This document shows, one piece after another, positions 1 to 12,700 of a stretch of DNA of 64,000 bases. How positions within the stretch are numbered: the stretch's first letter is position 1; each line of letters begins with the position of its first letter. A program made the position numbers and the translations under genes. Below the pieces are notes generated by a model. The model was not told the origin of the DNA, did no database searches, and saw only the letters and a program-made list of their open reading frames with translations. The DNA is from Pycnopodia helianthoides (Eukaryota; Echinodermata; Asteroidea; Forcipulatida; Asteriidae): positions 9,752,055 to 9,816,054 of the forward strand of contig CM063244.1 of assembly GCA_032158295.1 (NCBI GenBank), given 5' to 3'.

Positions 1-1019
1 TTCTACACTTTCCAGGTTGGGGCAAAATGCTTGGATTAACTGTGTAAAAAGTGGAGAATGCTGAGTACTGTCAAAAACGCTTCTGTTAAAGAGGTGGGTT
101 TTTTCGCTTAGGGTAAGCAGAGCGATGAAATTGGACTTTGGTACCCTACTTTTCAACAACAACAAAAAACACTTTCCAAGTAAATTTTTTAGGCTTAACT
201 GCTCTGTGAGTGAATTGGTCCCCCGCATGGTCTCCATAAACTGGAGAAATTAAAACAGAAACTATCTGAATTTGAGTGCGGTAAAAGACAAAAGTTACTG
301 AAAATTATGCAATTCAATTTCTTGTAAGATATTGTTCTCCAGAGTGTGTGTGGCACCAAGTCTGAACAATTTTACCTCCAGTGTTGGTTGCTTAAATAAA
401 TTATTAAAAAACATTAAGTAGAGTTAGGTTATATTTAACAAAAAATCAAGGATACAATGAATATTATTATGATTATAAAAGGAATGAAATTGTGAAATGG
501 CAATGGTTTCTGTGTTGATCTTTGTGTTCTGGTTGAAGGATAAATGCGAACTGGGTTTTTGGAAGCATGTGACTGGCTTGGTAAAACCCTAAACTTCCTC
601 TCAATTTTCATAAGGGAGATTTTTTAATTATTTTTTATAATCAACAACGTTCTGAACAATGTTTTTCAGAGATATTCCATCAGAATCAGGTATGATATTT
701 GGGGGGGGGGGGGTTGAAGCAGGAAATTGTTATTGAGAGTGAGGGCTGACCTGTACCCATGGTAGAGATTTTGATAGGCTTTACATTGGCTTGTGATATC
801 ATCACTACCCAGGCGATCCCGACACAATGAATTACAAGGCTGTTTAACAAGAATGTTTTGGTGAGCTAAACAAAATCGCAAATCGGATTAAAGTAGGAAG
901 AATATAATGCCTGTCGAATCTAGAGGAAATACTGGATGTAGTGACATGAGAATCTCAAATTGGCCCTTGGTCAGTTTTTGCCCCTTCATGGCTGTTGAGC
1001 TTGACTGTGTCTGTGAAAA
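1..1019. other. repeat-bearing non-coding sequence, NRF1 3' flank
   Basis: No gene is seen. Positions 90-150 (GTAAGCAGAGCGATGAAATTGG) look like the end of a family B MITE, and a G-run lies near 702-713. NRF1 polyadenylation cannot be placed with confidence. Confidence 0.4.
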
Positions 1020-1135
1020 AATTTGAATTGAGACGGAGCTGGGGTCCGGCTTAGGCTCCCTCTAACTGTTTGAAGCCCTGTATCAAAATAACTGATGAAG
1101 GCTCAAGCCGGAGCCTAAGCCCAAGCCGTGATTTG
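1020..1135. mobile_element. short inverted-repeat element
   Basis: CCGGCTTAGGCTCC near 1046 is the inverse of GGAGCCTAAGCC near 1110, with a spacer of about 50 bp. This is a hairpin-forming MITE-like unit. Confidence 0.5.
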
Positions 1136-1149
1136 GAAAAGGACCCTGC

Positions 1150-1298
1150 ATTCGATTTCACAAAGCTCAAAGATTCATCTTAAGATGAGTTGTCAGTATT
1201 TGCCATGGAGAATTGTATTGGGACGTCACACTTTGCTAACCAACTTAGAGTGATACACAGTTGAGATCAATCTTGGCTCTTTGTGAAATTGGCCCCTG
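1150..1298. mobile_element. MITE family C copy (TTTCACAAAG ends)
   Basis: The ends are GATTTCACAAAG / CTTTGTGAAATT, and the inner landmarks are ATTCATCTTAAGATGAGTTG and GACGTCACACTTTGCTAA. A second copy is at 4974-5126 and a weaker one at 23409-23552. Confidence 0.65.
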
Positions 1299-1883
1299 GT
1301 CTCATAATACTACCCATTTCTTCCAAGTCCCTCCCCGCCCCCTCCCCCCCACCAAACCCTCATGTTTCCTCTAAACCTCTGTATATCCTTATAAGGCATT
1401 CAACTTGGTAATTACATAAATCTTATGGGAAATCCAAACATTGATGTGCATTTTCATTTTTCCTTGACAACTAAAACTACTAGGTGGGAATATCAACTGA
1501 TCACTCAATGAGTTTTCTATCTGTCTTATGTGCCAGAGATACCATCCAAAAGAAAAACCACAGAGGTAAATCTTTTGCTGCCCATGAAGTGCAAGATTCG
1601 TTTCCAGTCTAATGAAAGTGGCTGATACATTTTCTCTCCAATAGACTTTCTAATACTTTGGGAATATACATGTTAAATTGTCTTTAATTTTCAAGAATTT
1701 TTCTTTGTTCAACCCCACATTGCCTTTAAATTATGAGGAAGTTCAATTTAATATTTCATGCAGACAGGAAGCTCCTATTATAATGAGTTATTTATGAGCT
1801 AAATTTAATAAAGTCGGGTAAGACGATTTGTGTGGTTGCCTCAGGAAAACAAGTTTTTTTGAAAAATTACAAAGTAACAGTCT

Positions 1884-2169
1884 TTAACATGTTGACTGCC
1901 GCCTTCGAGTATATTCGTAGTAACAGGTTAGACGGATTCTGCCACTACGAGTATACTCGCAGAGAATGAAAGGGCGTTGTATTGTTATTTAAATACACTG
2001 GCATCACTGAGCATGCAACACATACACTTCCTGCAGTTGTAAGGACATCGACCTTAGAATGTGCATGTTAATTTTGTTTGTTTGTATAGTACCTATTTGG
2101 TATGCGTGCATGCGCACCACACTTGGCAAATGGCACTACAAATATAATGACCGGCAGTCAACGTGTTAA
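1884..2169. mobile_element. piggyBac-like MITE with TTAA target site
   Basis: TTAACATGTTGACTGCCG at the left mirrors CGGCAGTCAACGTGTTAA at the right, each starting on TTAA, the piggyBac target duplication. An inner palindrome-like ACTACGAGTATACTCG is shared with the copy at 42376. No transposase is present. Confidence 0.75.
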
Positions 2170-2436
2170 AGGCACAACAGGGCTTTGTTCTTAATTTTTG
2201 CAAATCCGGAGAGGATGACTTTTATTTGTCCCCCATTTTCGTTTAATCAAAGATGGAACTTTTGTCTGAATTCAGCCCTTTTGATGCCTGCTTGGTGGTA
2301 AAAGTTGCTTATTTTCTTCATGTAAAGAGATTCTCTAGTGCCGAGGATACTGCTCACAGAAGCTCCTTGACATCTATCACTCTAGGGGTTGCCAAAAGCT
2401 GGAAATGCCATCATTTCAACAAACCTTGGCAGATCA

Positions 2437-2619
2437 GGGCCCAAATTAATAGACCTGCGTAGGCACAAAAAGAAGCTAAGCACAACAAAATTATGCTTAC
2501 CAGAATATGGTTTCCAGCCACAGTACCATTTTGTGACTGGCATCCAGCTCATTTTTGCTTCGCACAAAATTGTTAAGCACTATTTGCTGCTTATTAAGGA
2601 GCTGTATGAAATTGGGGCC
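2437..2619. mobile_element. MITE family A copy (GGGCCCAATTTCAT ends)
   Basis: The element has imperfect inverted ends GGGCCCAAATTAAT / ATGAAATTGGGGCC. The inner segment carries the family landmarks GCTAAGCACAACAAAATTATG and GTGACTGGCATCC. Related copies lie at 18119, 23212, 32113 and 37452. It has no coding capacity. Confidence 0.75.
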
Positions 2620-2645
2620 TGGATCCTGGTTCCAGATCTTGTCAG

Positions 2646-2900
2646 CAATGGCGTGTCGTGGCGACTCAAGTTCTTGTGGCCAAGTCCTCAGGGTGGATTG
2701 GAATGCCGGTCATGACACTTGTGTCCTTGAACAAGACACTTAACTATAATTGCTTCCTTTCACCCAGGGGTAAATGGGTACCTGTGAGGGCAGAGATGGT
2801 TCTTGTATTTTATTTAGCTTGGTGCGCTACATACTTGGCACTACAGGCTGTATATGCCCAAGGGAGCCGAGATGATTTAAGGAATGATATAAATGGCCCA
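2646..2900 (+). mobile_element. degenerate tRNA-derived SINE
   Basis: The GGCGTGTCGTGG head and the ACACTTGTGTCCTTGA ACAAGACACTTAAC body match the better copy at 24370. The A-box region is partly deleted and the B box is not recognisable. It abuts the family A MITE. Confidence 0.55.
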
Positions 2901-3600
2901 GTAACAGGTAATAATGTTCAAAGAGCAACGATCATTTCTTAGAAATTGCGCCAAATAGGAGCCGTTATTAAATTACGACTCTCACCTCGGGGGTTTAGTG
3001 AGGAGATATCAACAACATTCATGTAAAACAAACCAATCTTCACAACATAGCTTCACTTCTTTTGTTTTTACTGTCTTCAACTGAACAAAATCCACTTCCT
3101 ATGTACACAATATTCTATTCTTGCATTCTAAAACTGTACAAAATAATACACACCCACCATACACATGTACATTGATTAATTACAGTGCATTGTCTCAGCT
3201 AGAAACAACATTCAAGATGTGTCACCCGTGTTGGACTAGTATTCAACTACAGTGTCGGCAAAATGGGTTTCCTGGATATCTTTTCAAAAGTATTTGTGTG
3301 CAAAATAAATAGATTAAAAAAATGGAAATAAGCTCAGACTTGGTCACAATCTATTTAGCAAAAACTTCGCTTTAAGAGCGTGGATTAAACCAGGAAGGGC
3401 AAGTTGGATGAACGTATATATACATCCCTGCCGACTTTCAAAACTGCACATGTAACTTTTTTTAATTTTTAATTGAGTACTATTGAGTAGGCTTTGATTC
3501 CAAGTCATCATACTTTGTCCCAAGGCATTATTTCTACTAAGTGGGCACTATGGATAACTCTGTTATTAATTTTGACATCATATATTGAAAATTGAAAAAA
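2901..3600. other. non-coding sequence, possible NRF1 3' UTR or flank
   Basis: AT-rich with no open frame resembling a protein. No recognisable repeat was found here. Confidence 0.3.
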
Positions 3601-3711
3601 TGCCGTCCGAATTGGTGGCTGCGGCTACAGCTGTTGCTAAGGGCATCCTTTACTTTCAACTCAAGTCCATGTGGCTATCAAGCCGCAGCCTCTAACTTGG
3701 AACACGGCCTA
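3601..3711. mobile_element. MITE family D copy (GCCGTGTCCGAATT ends)
   Basis: CCGTCCGAATTGGTGGCTGC opens it and AACACGGCCT closes it. The family copy at 57733-57877 is better preserved. Confidence 0.6.
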
Positions 3712-4973
3712 ACTGCCCAATCCACCGGACTAAAACGCTACTCTCAGTCGACAAAGTATTAAACTTGGCATCAATAAAATATAGATTATCAGTATCAGAT
3801 GGTAACCTCTTGAAACAAGAGTAAAATTTATGCAGCAGTGACATGCACCTACGATGCAGCAATAACTTGGCGACATTGCCAATCAGTGAATCATTTGGAG
3901 ACTGAAACGAATGCTGCCCTATGAAGGATATTTGATTTTTTTTTTTAATCACTTCCATCCATTCCAGCAAATGTTCAACTCCCCACGCCAAAATCCGGCA
4001 CTTCTCCCAAATAGTGAAATGACTTTACAAGTAAACACAACCGAAACATCAGCCTTGATGATAAACAAATAAATCCATTTTTAAGTTTTGGGGCAGAAAA
4101 GGCTGTTTTTTGGCATGTATTGACACATTAGTATTCCACAGACCTTATCACAATCTTGTATTTATCTCTTTCACATCATGCAGCTCTTGTCTGCCAGGCT
4201 CGCCATTTGGGCAGTCAAATTGCACGTACAAATATGGACAAGAGCGTTAACACCGCATGGCCTAAAATGCAAAGAAACACACAGGGACATTGAATCCCAA
4301 AATGGCGCACTCAAGATGGTGACGGTGATGTCATGTGAATTGGGTCAATGGCTGTTAACATAACCGAAACGAGGCTGGAAAGAGAGCAGTCTATCCACTT
4401 TTCCATGTAATCAAATTGCAGTGCTCACACAGGGAACAAGACCACAAAGGTTCCCGCAAGATGAGAGTCAACATTTGCGTTTTTTAAACAATAGTAAGAA
4501 AAACAATTCAAGAGGCTGTACAATAAAACCGATGTCTACCCTGAGTATAATTCATGTTTGTAAACAACAACAACAACAGTAAATACAACATACTACACCA
4601 TCTCCATCCAACAGAGATTTAGTCTGTCGGCGTGACAGTGGCTCTTTCCTTGAAGACAGCATACCATAACAAGTAAGCATCGTGTATTTTTTTGAAATTA
4701 TGGCCTAAAAAGTGTTAAGAATTTATGGTATTCAGAACGCCATCATTCTGGAAAAATTAAAATACACCTTAAAATATTTTTAAAATTCACAAAAAAAGCA
4801 GATGCTAGTGTATGTTGGAAACGATTTGATTTGATGGAAATGTTAAGCAGCTAAATGTAGAGGAAACACCCTCCTTCCCTTACGGTATCAAATGAGAGAG
4901 TGTCATCTTCGAATAAAATGTTTACGAACAGAAAAATTTGACGAGAAAACAGCTGTGGGTAAATCTACAGAAC
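3712..4973. other. non-coding sequence, probable NRF1 3' flank or UTR
   Basis: No convincing gene. The short open frames lack splice context or similarity I recognise. It contains a (CAA)n run near 4568. Confidence 0.3.
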
Positions 4974-5126
4974 CCGGGTTCAATTTCACAAAGGACCAAG
5001 ATTCATCTTGAGACGAGTTGTCAATATCGCCATCGCAACTTGTATCGTGACATCACACTTTGCTTAGCCATTTAAAATTGATTCACATCTTAAGATCAAT
5101 CTTCGCTCTTTGTGAAATCAAGCCCC
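4974..5126. mobile_element. MITE family C copy
   Basis: Ends GGGTTCAATTTCACAAAG / CTTTGTGAAATCAAGCCCC form a terminal inverted repeat, and the core GTGACATCACACTTTGCTTAG matches the copy at 1150. Confidence 0.7.
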
Positions 5127-5270
5127 GACACCTTTTCCCAAGGACAAAAACGCTGATTTTTGTTTCAAACATTTAAAAAGTGCTGTCGGTATAAAAGTAA
5201 ATCCACACACCGCTAATGTGCCTCTCTTAAAACTATTTATGGCACCACGAATATCAAACAGTATGAGTTT

Positions 5271-5354
5271 GAACAAAGATAGCTCAGTTGGCCGGTACGT
5301 TAATCCGGAGGCCGTTGGTTCAAATCCCGTTCTAGTAAATTTTTCTTTGTTCAC
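5271..5354 (+). mobile_element. tRNA-like SINE fragment
   Basis: A-box-like TAGCTCAGTTGG is followed by B-box GGTTCAAATCC at tRNA spacing, then CGTTCTAGTAAATTTTTC. Minus-strand relatives lie at 18370 and 20877. There is no complete acceptor stem, so I call it SINE-derived and not a working tRNA. Confidence 0.65.
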
Positions 5355-5512
5355 AACCCCAGAATATCAAACAAAAACCACTTCAAAAGAAGACCCTAGA
5401 GACTGTAGTCTGCCATCTCTTAATTGTCCCAGAGTAGGAAGACTTCCTGTGGCTTCCTAGGTTACACCGATGCCAAACGGCGCAACACTGTATAAAAAAA
5501 AAAAAAACTCAC

Positions 5513-5660
5513 ATAGACCCCTTGCATTGGCCGCCATTGCTGAGGTCAAACAATAGAAACGCGCACGCACCGCGCGCAAACTCTTGGCCAATGATAGGTC
5601 TTGATTGACCTCAGTGAGGGCACTGTTTGGGTCTTGTGGCGTCATATACAGGGTCTATAT
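5513..5660. mobile_element. MITE family K copy (ATAGACCC ends)
   Basis: ATAGACCCCTTGC at the left and GGGTCTAT at the right are inverted. The inner GCCAATGATAGGTCTTGATT and TGAGGGCACTGTT recur at 8436-8579 and 8637-8735. Confidence 0.65.
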
Positions 5661-6442
5661 CTCCACTATCAACAAACAAACGGTAACGCATTTCTAAAAC
5701 AAGGTGCTTCCTTCACAGAGGTTCCACATGCTAAAGTCTACTCTTTTACCAAACTTTCACAATTGAGATTTTTGAGAAGCACACATTGAAAAAATGATTG
5801 AAGAAGTTTGTATTTTTTCTCTCCCAGCTTATCCGAGGGGGGAATGCAATCTAGCCTTGCACTTTTAAATTCATAGCAACAAAATTTGGCTTGGAGAGTA
5901 TCCCACAACCTTTGCCCCGATTTCGAACAGCTTTTAAGAACACAACATTGCTTAGCACAGAGCAATCTTGCTAAGCAGAACCAATGTTACCAGCCCAAAT
6001 ACACGTAGATTTGTTTCTTATTGGTTATGATAATTTAGGCTCGGCAGAGAAACTGGCTAAGTGCAATTTTTCTGCTGCAAAGCTTTACAAAAATGCGCCT
6101 GTATTTTTAAACTGCTCTAACGGGCTTGTATATTCTAAGGTGGGAGCAGCTTGGGGAGGTGGGCACGGAGAGTGGCTCCCTCGGAGAAAAAGCTCAGTTG
6201 ACGTCTCCGCTGTTAACTATACCTGTCCTCGTTTGCAGAGGATGAATGACTGTCCTAGGATTATCATTTGATGTACTGTCGTCATCTGCCTCATCGTGCA
6301 TGCAGATTTAAGGATGTGACAGTCTTAGACTGTCAAGGTGGGTTTTTGTGGTTGGTCAGGGGTAGCAGGTATGGCTACAAGAGGGAAGGGGTGGGAAGGA
6401 GGATGGAGACAACCCGGCAGCATTTTAGTGTAGCCTTCCCCT
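5661..6442 (-). other. NRF1: proximal NRF1 3' UTR
   Basis: This lies directly downstream of the NRF1 stop on the minus strand. It contains a degenerate family A-like segment at about 5915-6100 (CTTAGCACAGAGCAATC, GTTACCAGCCC). No poly(A) site was assigned. Confidence 0.45.
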
Positions 6443-6720
6443 TCAAGGCTGCTCTATTGTGACCACTTCCACGGCGTGTGTCGCCAGCGGCACCGACGAA
6501 TTGTGATGATGCTGCTGCTGCTGAAGGTGTCCTCCTGCTGCCACGATGCTCGTTGGGACGACCACCTGCTGTAGCTGCTGAGACTGGACCATCGCTGTGG
6601 GTTGCGTCTGCACTACGGCCACCGTGTGGCACGGTAGGTGGGTGTGCACTTGGACCTGACCGCCATGCTGCTGCATGCTGTTGACCATGCTCTGGTACAT
6701 GGAGGCTGGTATCACAATAC
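6443..6720 (-). CDS. NRF1: NRF1 last coding exon
   Basis: The acceptor is TCTGAACAG|GTATTG and the TGA stop is at 6445-6443. It encodes IPASMYQSMVNSMQ through HAVEVVTIEQP, matching the IPVSMYQ and AVEVVTLEQ ends of vertebrate NRF1. A Gln/His tract (LQQQQHHH) is a local addition. Confidence 0.95.
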
Positions 6721-9700
6721 CTGTTCAGAAATTTACAAATGACATCAGTTGTGAATAAAAAAACTTCTTTTTTTAAATGGACTCCCTATTTTTTAATAGG
6801 GTGATAAAATCTAGTTGGTGCATCAGCATAACTTTGACATCTCCATGGTTTAAAATGAGTACATGTCAGAAGGATCTATTGATAAAAATACATCACTTGC
6901 ACCGTTTTAAAAAACAACTACAGTTTGGGTTGTGAGTTGGACATTAAAAGTGTGTGGCAATGTAATTTCTAATAATCATTTGTCAACATACAATAACTAA
7001 CAAGGCAAAAAATTGGTTTTACTAGCTCTACTGCTAAATGTTTGTAGAAATGCTACTAATACTTTTTTAACAAATCACTGGCCTGTCAAAATCTGATTTG
7101 CAATTCCAATTTTAAAATTGAGAAGTCTGGCTCCACGCCAACATAGAAAACCCTACAAAATACCCTCAAGCTGTGATAGCAATCGCAAGTGAGCTGACCA
7201 GCCATTTATCTGTTTGGAGTTATGCATGGTAGAACCACTATGCACAGAACTACATAGCTATGTACTCCCTCGATGCATTCACCACATGATAACATATTGC
7301 ACGCCTGGTTAGTGCATGATTAACAAGTCATTGTCGACAAAAAAGCTCTGAAACTGGGATCCAAATTTTAGGAAGGAAGTTGAAATTGTGGGATTTCCAC
7401 CTTTTACTGTTAGTAACCCCTGGACTTATGGAATGCAAGGTTCTTCTAGGAACATTATTCTCAGCACAAGCAGAGAAGTAGATCAAAGAGCAGAATTTCT
7501 TCACATCTGGAGAAAATAACTACATTTTGTTCACAACGCATACAAAAAAGGGCAAAAATCAGACATTTTTCATCCCTTGATTAAAAAGCACAGTAGTTGA
7601 ATGATATTGAATGGCCAGGCAGTAGAGGGGGTTAAACTTAATGGATCTTATTTGTATTGAATGTCAAGTGAAAGGTAATTAGCATGGATTCCTGGATGAA
7701 CATTTCTTACAAGAAGCGCGATGTGTTCATCAGTCTAAATCATCGCTCTGCTATCCTTACCTTGAGTGCTGCCATCGTTGACATTACTGATCGTTCCCAT
7801 CGTCTCTCCGTTACTGGACAGCATGATGTGAGTGCCCTCCGCGAGCGTGGCCTCCGCTAGGGTCGCCATGCCATGGGCGGCTGCCTCGCTGTTCATCTCG
7901 ATGGACACCGGAGTGGCCTGAGGGGCCTGGGGGAGGGTGGTAGTGACCACCGTGCCGGACTGCGACGCGGCGGCGTCGGCAAGTGTCTGCACAGCCTGAG
8001 TAGCTTGCTGCTGGGGTTGGATCGGTAGATGGTGAAGCTGGACGTGCTGGATCTGACCCATCTGTTGCACCTGTTGCACCTGTTGTACTTGCTATAATCA
8101 AAGGAACAAGTTTTCAGTTGAATTGAATAACCGTTGATTGGATTAGCATTGTCCTCCACTTTGACCTTTGACTGGGTGACCAGATCAAATGTTTACAGCA
8201 ACTATGGGCATTCTGGAGCAAGTTTGATCAAGGACCAGAGTTAACCATAGTTTGACTAACTCTGATGAAATTGGAGTTCGATGAAATTCGGTTGGAGTAG
8301 TTGGTGCATCAGCATAACATAAATGTCTCCAATATTTGATTTGAGTACATGTCAGAAGGATCTATTGATAAATACATCATCTGCACCATCAGAAACCAAA
8401 CCTCATCACGTCTTTCTCCACATCCTCAAAAAAACAGACCCCCTTGCAAAGGCCATCACCGAGGACAGTCAATAAAAATGTGTGTACGCCAAGCACGACT
8501 ATCAGCCAATGAGAGGTCTTCGTTTGAGCTCGCCGAGGACGCTTTTGGGCTTGTGACGCCACATGCAACGCGTCTATACCAACCTTGTACTGCCTGAGTA
8601 AATAGATCATCTTTATTATCATACTTAACATAAACGTCAACGTGCATTCGTGTATGCGCCACGCACAACTCTCAGCCAATGAGAGGTCCTCTCTTGACTT
8701 CAGTGAGGGCGCTGTTCAGGCTTGTTTAGGGGGAGATGTACTGCATTCTTAAATACTTATATTTATCAGCAAGGCTACTCACATTAACATCGGTTAACGT
8801 GGCCACCGTGTTCCCTGTATCCACCTGGATGAGAGACACAGTGCCGTCTGGATTATTGATGGTCTGTACCACAGCATGGGACGGGATGATCGTGGTTTGT
8901 GTGCGTTGGTGCTGCATCAGATCTTTGACGTCCTTGTCGTCGGAGAACTCCGGCAGGAGGTCTTCTCTCCCGTGATGCTTGTAGCAATTCTTGACGATGG
9001 TGCGCAGGGCGTGCGTCCAGGACACCTGTGGTATGAGAGGGGATGGACTTAAACCATTATCCAAAGCCATAAGCCATTTTGAGATATGGTGGACACATTA
9101 TAGTGGCACTATTTGGTTTGGGTAAATCTGTCTGTATTCACCCAAACCAAACAGTGTACTCCTATGGTGTTCGCCATATCTCAAAAAGGCTCATTGAAAC
9201 CTGGGTGGACTTGTCTCGGTCCTTCCTAGATTACTACCATTTCAGAGGGCTCTGTGACTCTCCACATCACCCCGAATGGCAACTAAATTAGAAAAAAAAG
9301 GAGGAGCTACTTCTTTTCCCCCTTCAATGAAAGAAAAATGTGCATGAAAGACAAACACTATCAAACAAATTACTCTCAGAAATCACAGGCTTCTAATTCT
9401 TGAAACAAAAGTCTATAACTCCATAATCCCTTAAACAAACATCTATAAAACGTTATTCATTGACATCATCAAGCCACCATCTTAGAGGTTAACCAATGAT
9501 GAAACAATGGCAATGCACAGGATAGCCCAATGAACCTCCTTTTGACTTCTAGGCAAGGGCACCCTACTCAACTCTATTTTCCCAGATACCTCATGTGGAC
9601 ATTTTTACGGCTCTATTTCTGGCACAGCGTTTTAACCCCACATTTACAATGATTTCAGAGAAATATCCTCAGAATAAAAGAAAAAGAGCTACTAATTGGT

Positions 9701-12700
9701 GCATCAGCTTAACATAACTGTCTCCATTTTTTATAAATTGAGTACATGTCGGAAGGATCTATTGATAGAAAACATCATCTGCACCAACATGTCCTTTGAA
9801 AAAGCTATACTTAATGTTTGTTGAATCCTTAACATTTCTAGGTCTTCTTGATGGTCATCCAATGGATAAGGCAGGGAAAGATTTCCCTCGTACTGTATAG
9901 CTGCACAAATGCTGCACAAAATGTATCCGTTGCAACTCAAATATCATCATTTGCTACTCAAAATTTAGCACAAAACATCTTCAGTCTAAATATATTGCAG
10001 AACAAAATTGCTGGACAAAATCGTTCCTCTGCGGGGTCTGGCGCAGTGGCTACATTCATACGGGTCAAGGATTCCGCGAGAATTACCTTCTTCTTTTCGT
10101 CTTCAGAGCGGACATCGCTGCGGACATTCGCCCACGGCAGATCTGAGGGCCACCAGACGGGCCGGCAACTCTCCTTCCCCCAGCCGGGTTTGCCGCGGCC
10201 CGTGGAGTACTTCAGCATCAGCGGGATGAACGCCCGCAGCTGGGCCTGCGTCATTTTGTTCACCGGGGTCGGGATGCCGTCCAACACCAACGGCGGGAGG
10301 TCGTAGAGGTTGGCGTTTTCAGCCTGGGCTGGCGGCGTCTGCTGGGCGAGGGCGTTGTCGAGCTCGCTCATAATCACACTTTTACAGCTTCGAACCTGGT
10401 GGATGAAAGAAAAAGTGAAAAAACGGAACACCACAATCCCACGGTCAGAAGCAACACCCCACCTTATGTGCTTATTTGGTATTTAAATTTACTGATTACA
10501 TAATCCACTGCCTGTAAAACCACGTCTTTTGAATTATAAATCCATGTACAGTCGACTCTCATTAATACGAGCTCGGAAGATACAAAACGCCGGTTTATAC
10601 AAGGTTTTCACCGGTTCCGAACTGTCCTATGCTTGTTTCTATGTCTTAAAAATTGGAAGATATGAACACGGTCGTAACGAGAACACGGATAATACGAGGT
10701 ATTTTAACGGTCCCGTGATGACAAAATGTATTATTTTTCCTACTTTTGTAGAGTGATTTGAAAATATTGTTGTGTAACAAAAGCTTACCGTTCAGTTAAG
10801 GTACGGAAGTTACATTCTTGTGCCAAACTATTTATCGGATCGGACTGGCCATACAGCTCCGTCCAATCCAAACACTAGAAACATTTCACTGGTAACCTAT
10901 GCTTGAAATGCTACTTCCCTTGCACACTGGACGGCTACCAACGCAGTGCTGAATTTGTCACATCATGGTCACATGAACGGCAAGTTTGACATCACTTTGC
11001 TACGATTTTTATCTTGAGTTATTACAAAATATTTAATTTCTATGATTAATTAGTAAATAAAAATGCATTTATAATTGATATTTTTGTGTAATGGATGCTC
11101 GTAAGATCTGTAGGAGGAAGCAAACCACTCTGTTTTAGCCTATACACATGTGTACAGGGCTCGAATTTGACACTGGACCGCAGGCCCGAGGCCAGTGATT
11201 TTAGTATTGGGCCAGTAAAGTCATGACCGGACAAGTCCGGCGGTCTTGTGTTTTCAATTCAGTAACAATTTATGTAACTCACTCTATAATATCTTGTGAA
11301 CAGAAACAAATTATGTTCAAGTGTTGACTTTGAGTAATGATTTGAAATATACTTAATACCCTTAAAGACAAATGAGGTAAATCTTCTCTTATATGTCTTA
11401 GTGCTTGTTCAATTAAATGCAAGTTAAACTGTGCAAGGAAGTCTTTTCTCAGTTTGAATCTGGTCTTGTAAAATTAGTTCTGGTCCAGTAAAAATATTGA
11501 GATACAAGTCCTGTGGTCTTGTGGATTTTTCACCCAAATTCGAGCCCTGGTGTAGTGCATGCACTATGACGACATGTGTATAGCGTGCTGCCTTTAAGAC
11601 GAGGTTCGGATAATACAGGGAAAACGGGCCAGTCCGACGGACCTCGTATTAACGAGAGCCGACTGTAACTGGCACTTCAGTACCAGTAAATTTGTGAGTT
11701 ACTTTGAAGCCTAGAGAATAGTGATACGCATTCATAGAGAAATCGGTTTGCTCTTTACACCACCAGCGACACTTATTTGAGAGAGTAAAACTACCATGAT
11801 CTCTGTTGATTTCTGCTCATTCACAAACAGTTTTAATGTAGTGAATGCAACCAACAAAATGTTTGTGTTAAGCCCGGTTCATACTTCCTGCGAATGCGAA
11901 TGCGAAGCGAATGTTGACGTTACAAATTCGCAACGGATAATTCGCAGCAGTTCAGCTGTGCTCAACTCTTGCGAATATTCGCAGCGAAAACAGAGTTGTG
12001 ACGTCAAATTCACGTCAAATTCGCTTCGCCTTCGCATTCGCAGGAAGTATGAACCGGGCTTTACTCGTTGCATCAGTGTTAATGTTTGCTCCACATTGCA
12101 TTCAACTCGGATGAGTACAACTAGCAATGTCATCATCTGCAACCAAACACCTCAGAAACTAAACACTACAAACTCAGCTGAAATGCAAGATAACAAAAAG
12201 CACAGAACTCAAGACTCGAAAAGAGGCAAGGACGGCAGTTTCCCATGCGTTCTTGGTCACTACCTTTGTAGCTCCTAATCCAACCTGGTAGTTCACAGGG
12301 ACCTCATTAAATGCAGTATTTTCCATTTGCTGGATTTAAAAAAATTTTGAAACAAATGTTTACATGGTATTGCTACTTTTGAAAAAAGATGGCATCAGAA
12401 TGTTCCAACTAGGGTAGCGATACCTCTCGTCACAAGCGCTCAGTATGCGCGAGTCAAAATGCAAGTTTTTTTTACGCGATCAACTTTAAATGCATCAAGG
12501 TTTTTACATAGTCACCCTAGACTGCATACAGTTAGACATGTCACAAGATCAAAGGGTGAGAGGGGACCAGTCGCTCTATGACTTGATACCTCTTTTGATT
12601 GCTCGCTCTGCGTATGTCTCTAACACAGAATGGATCAACCACAGGGCTAATTAAAATATCCAATATGTTTGGATATTTCAAAGTCACACTTCCAGGGGTT

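Noticed and set aside
9848..10306. 152-residue plus-strand frame
   Set aside because: It is the antisense shadow of NRF1 coding exon 4.
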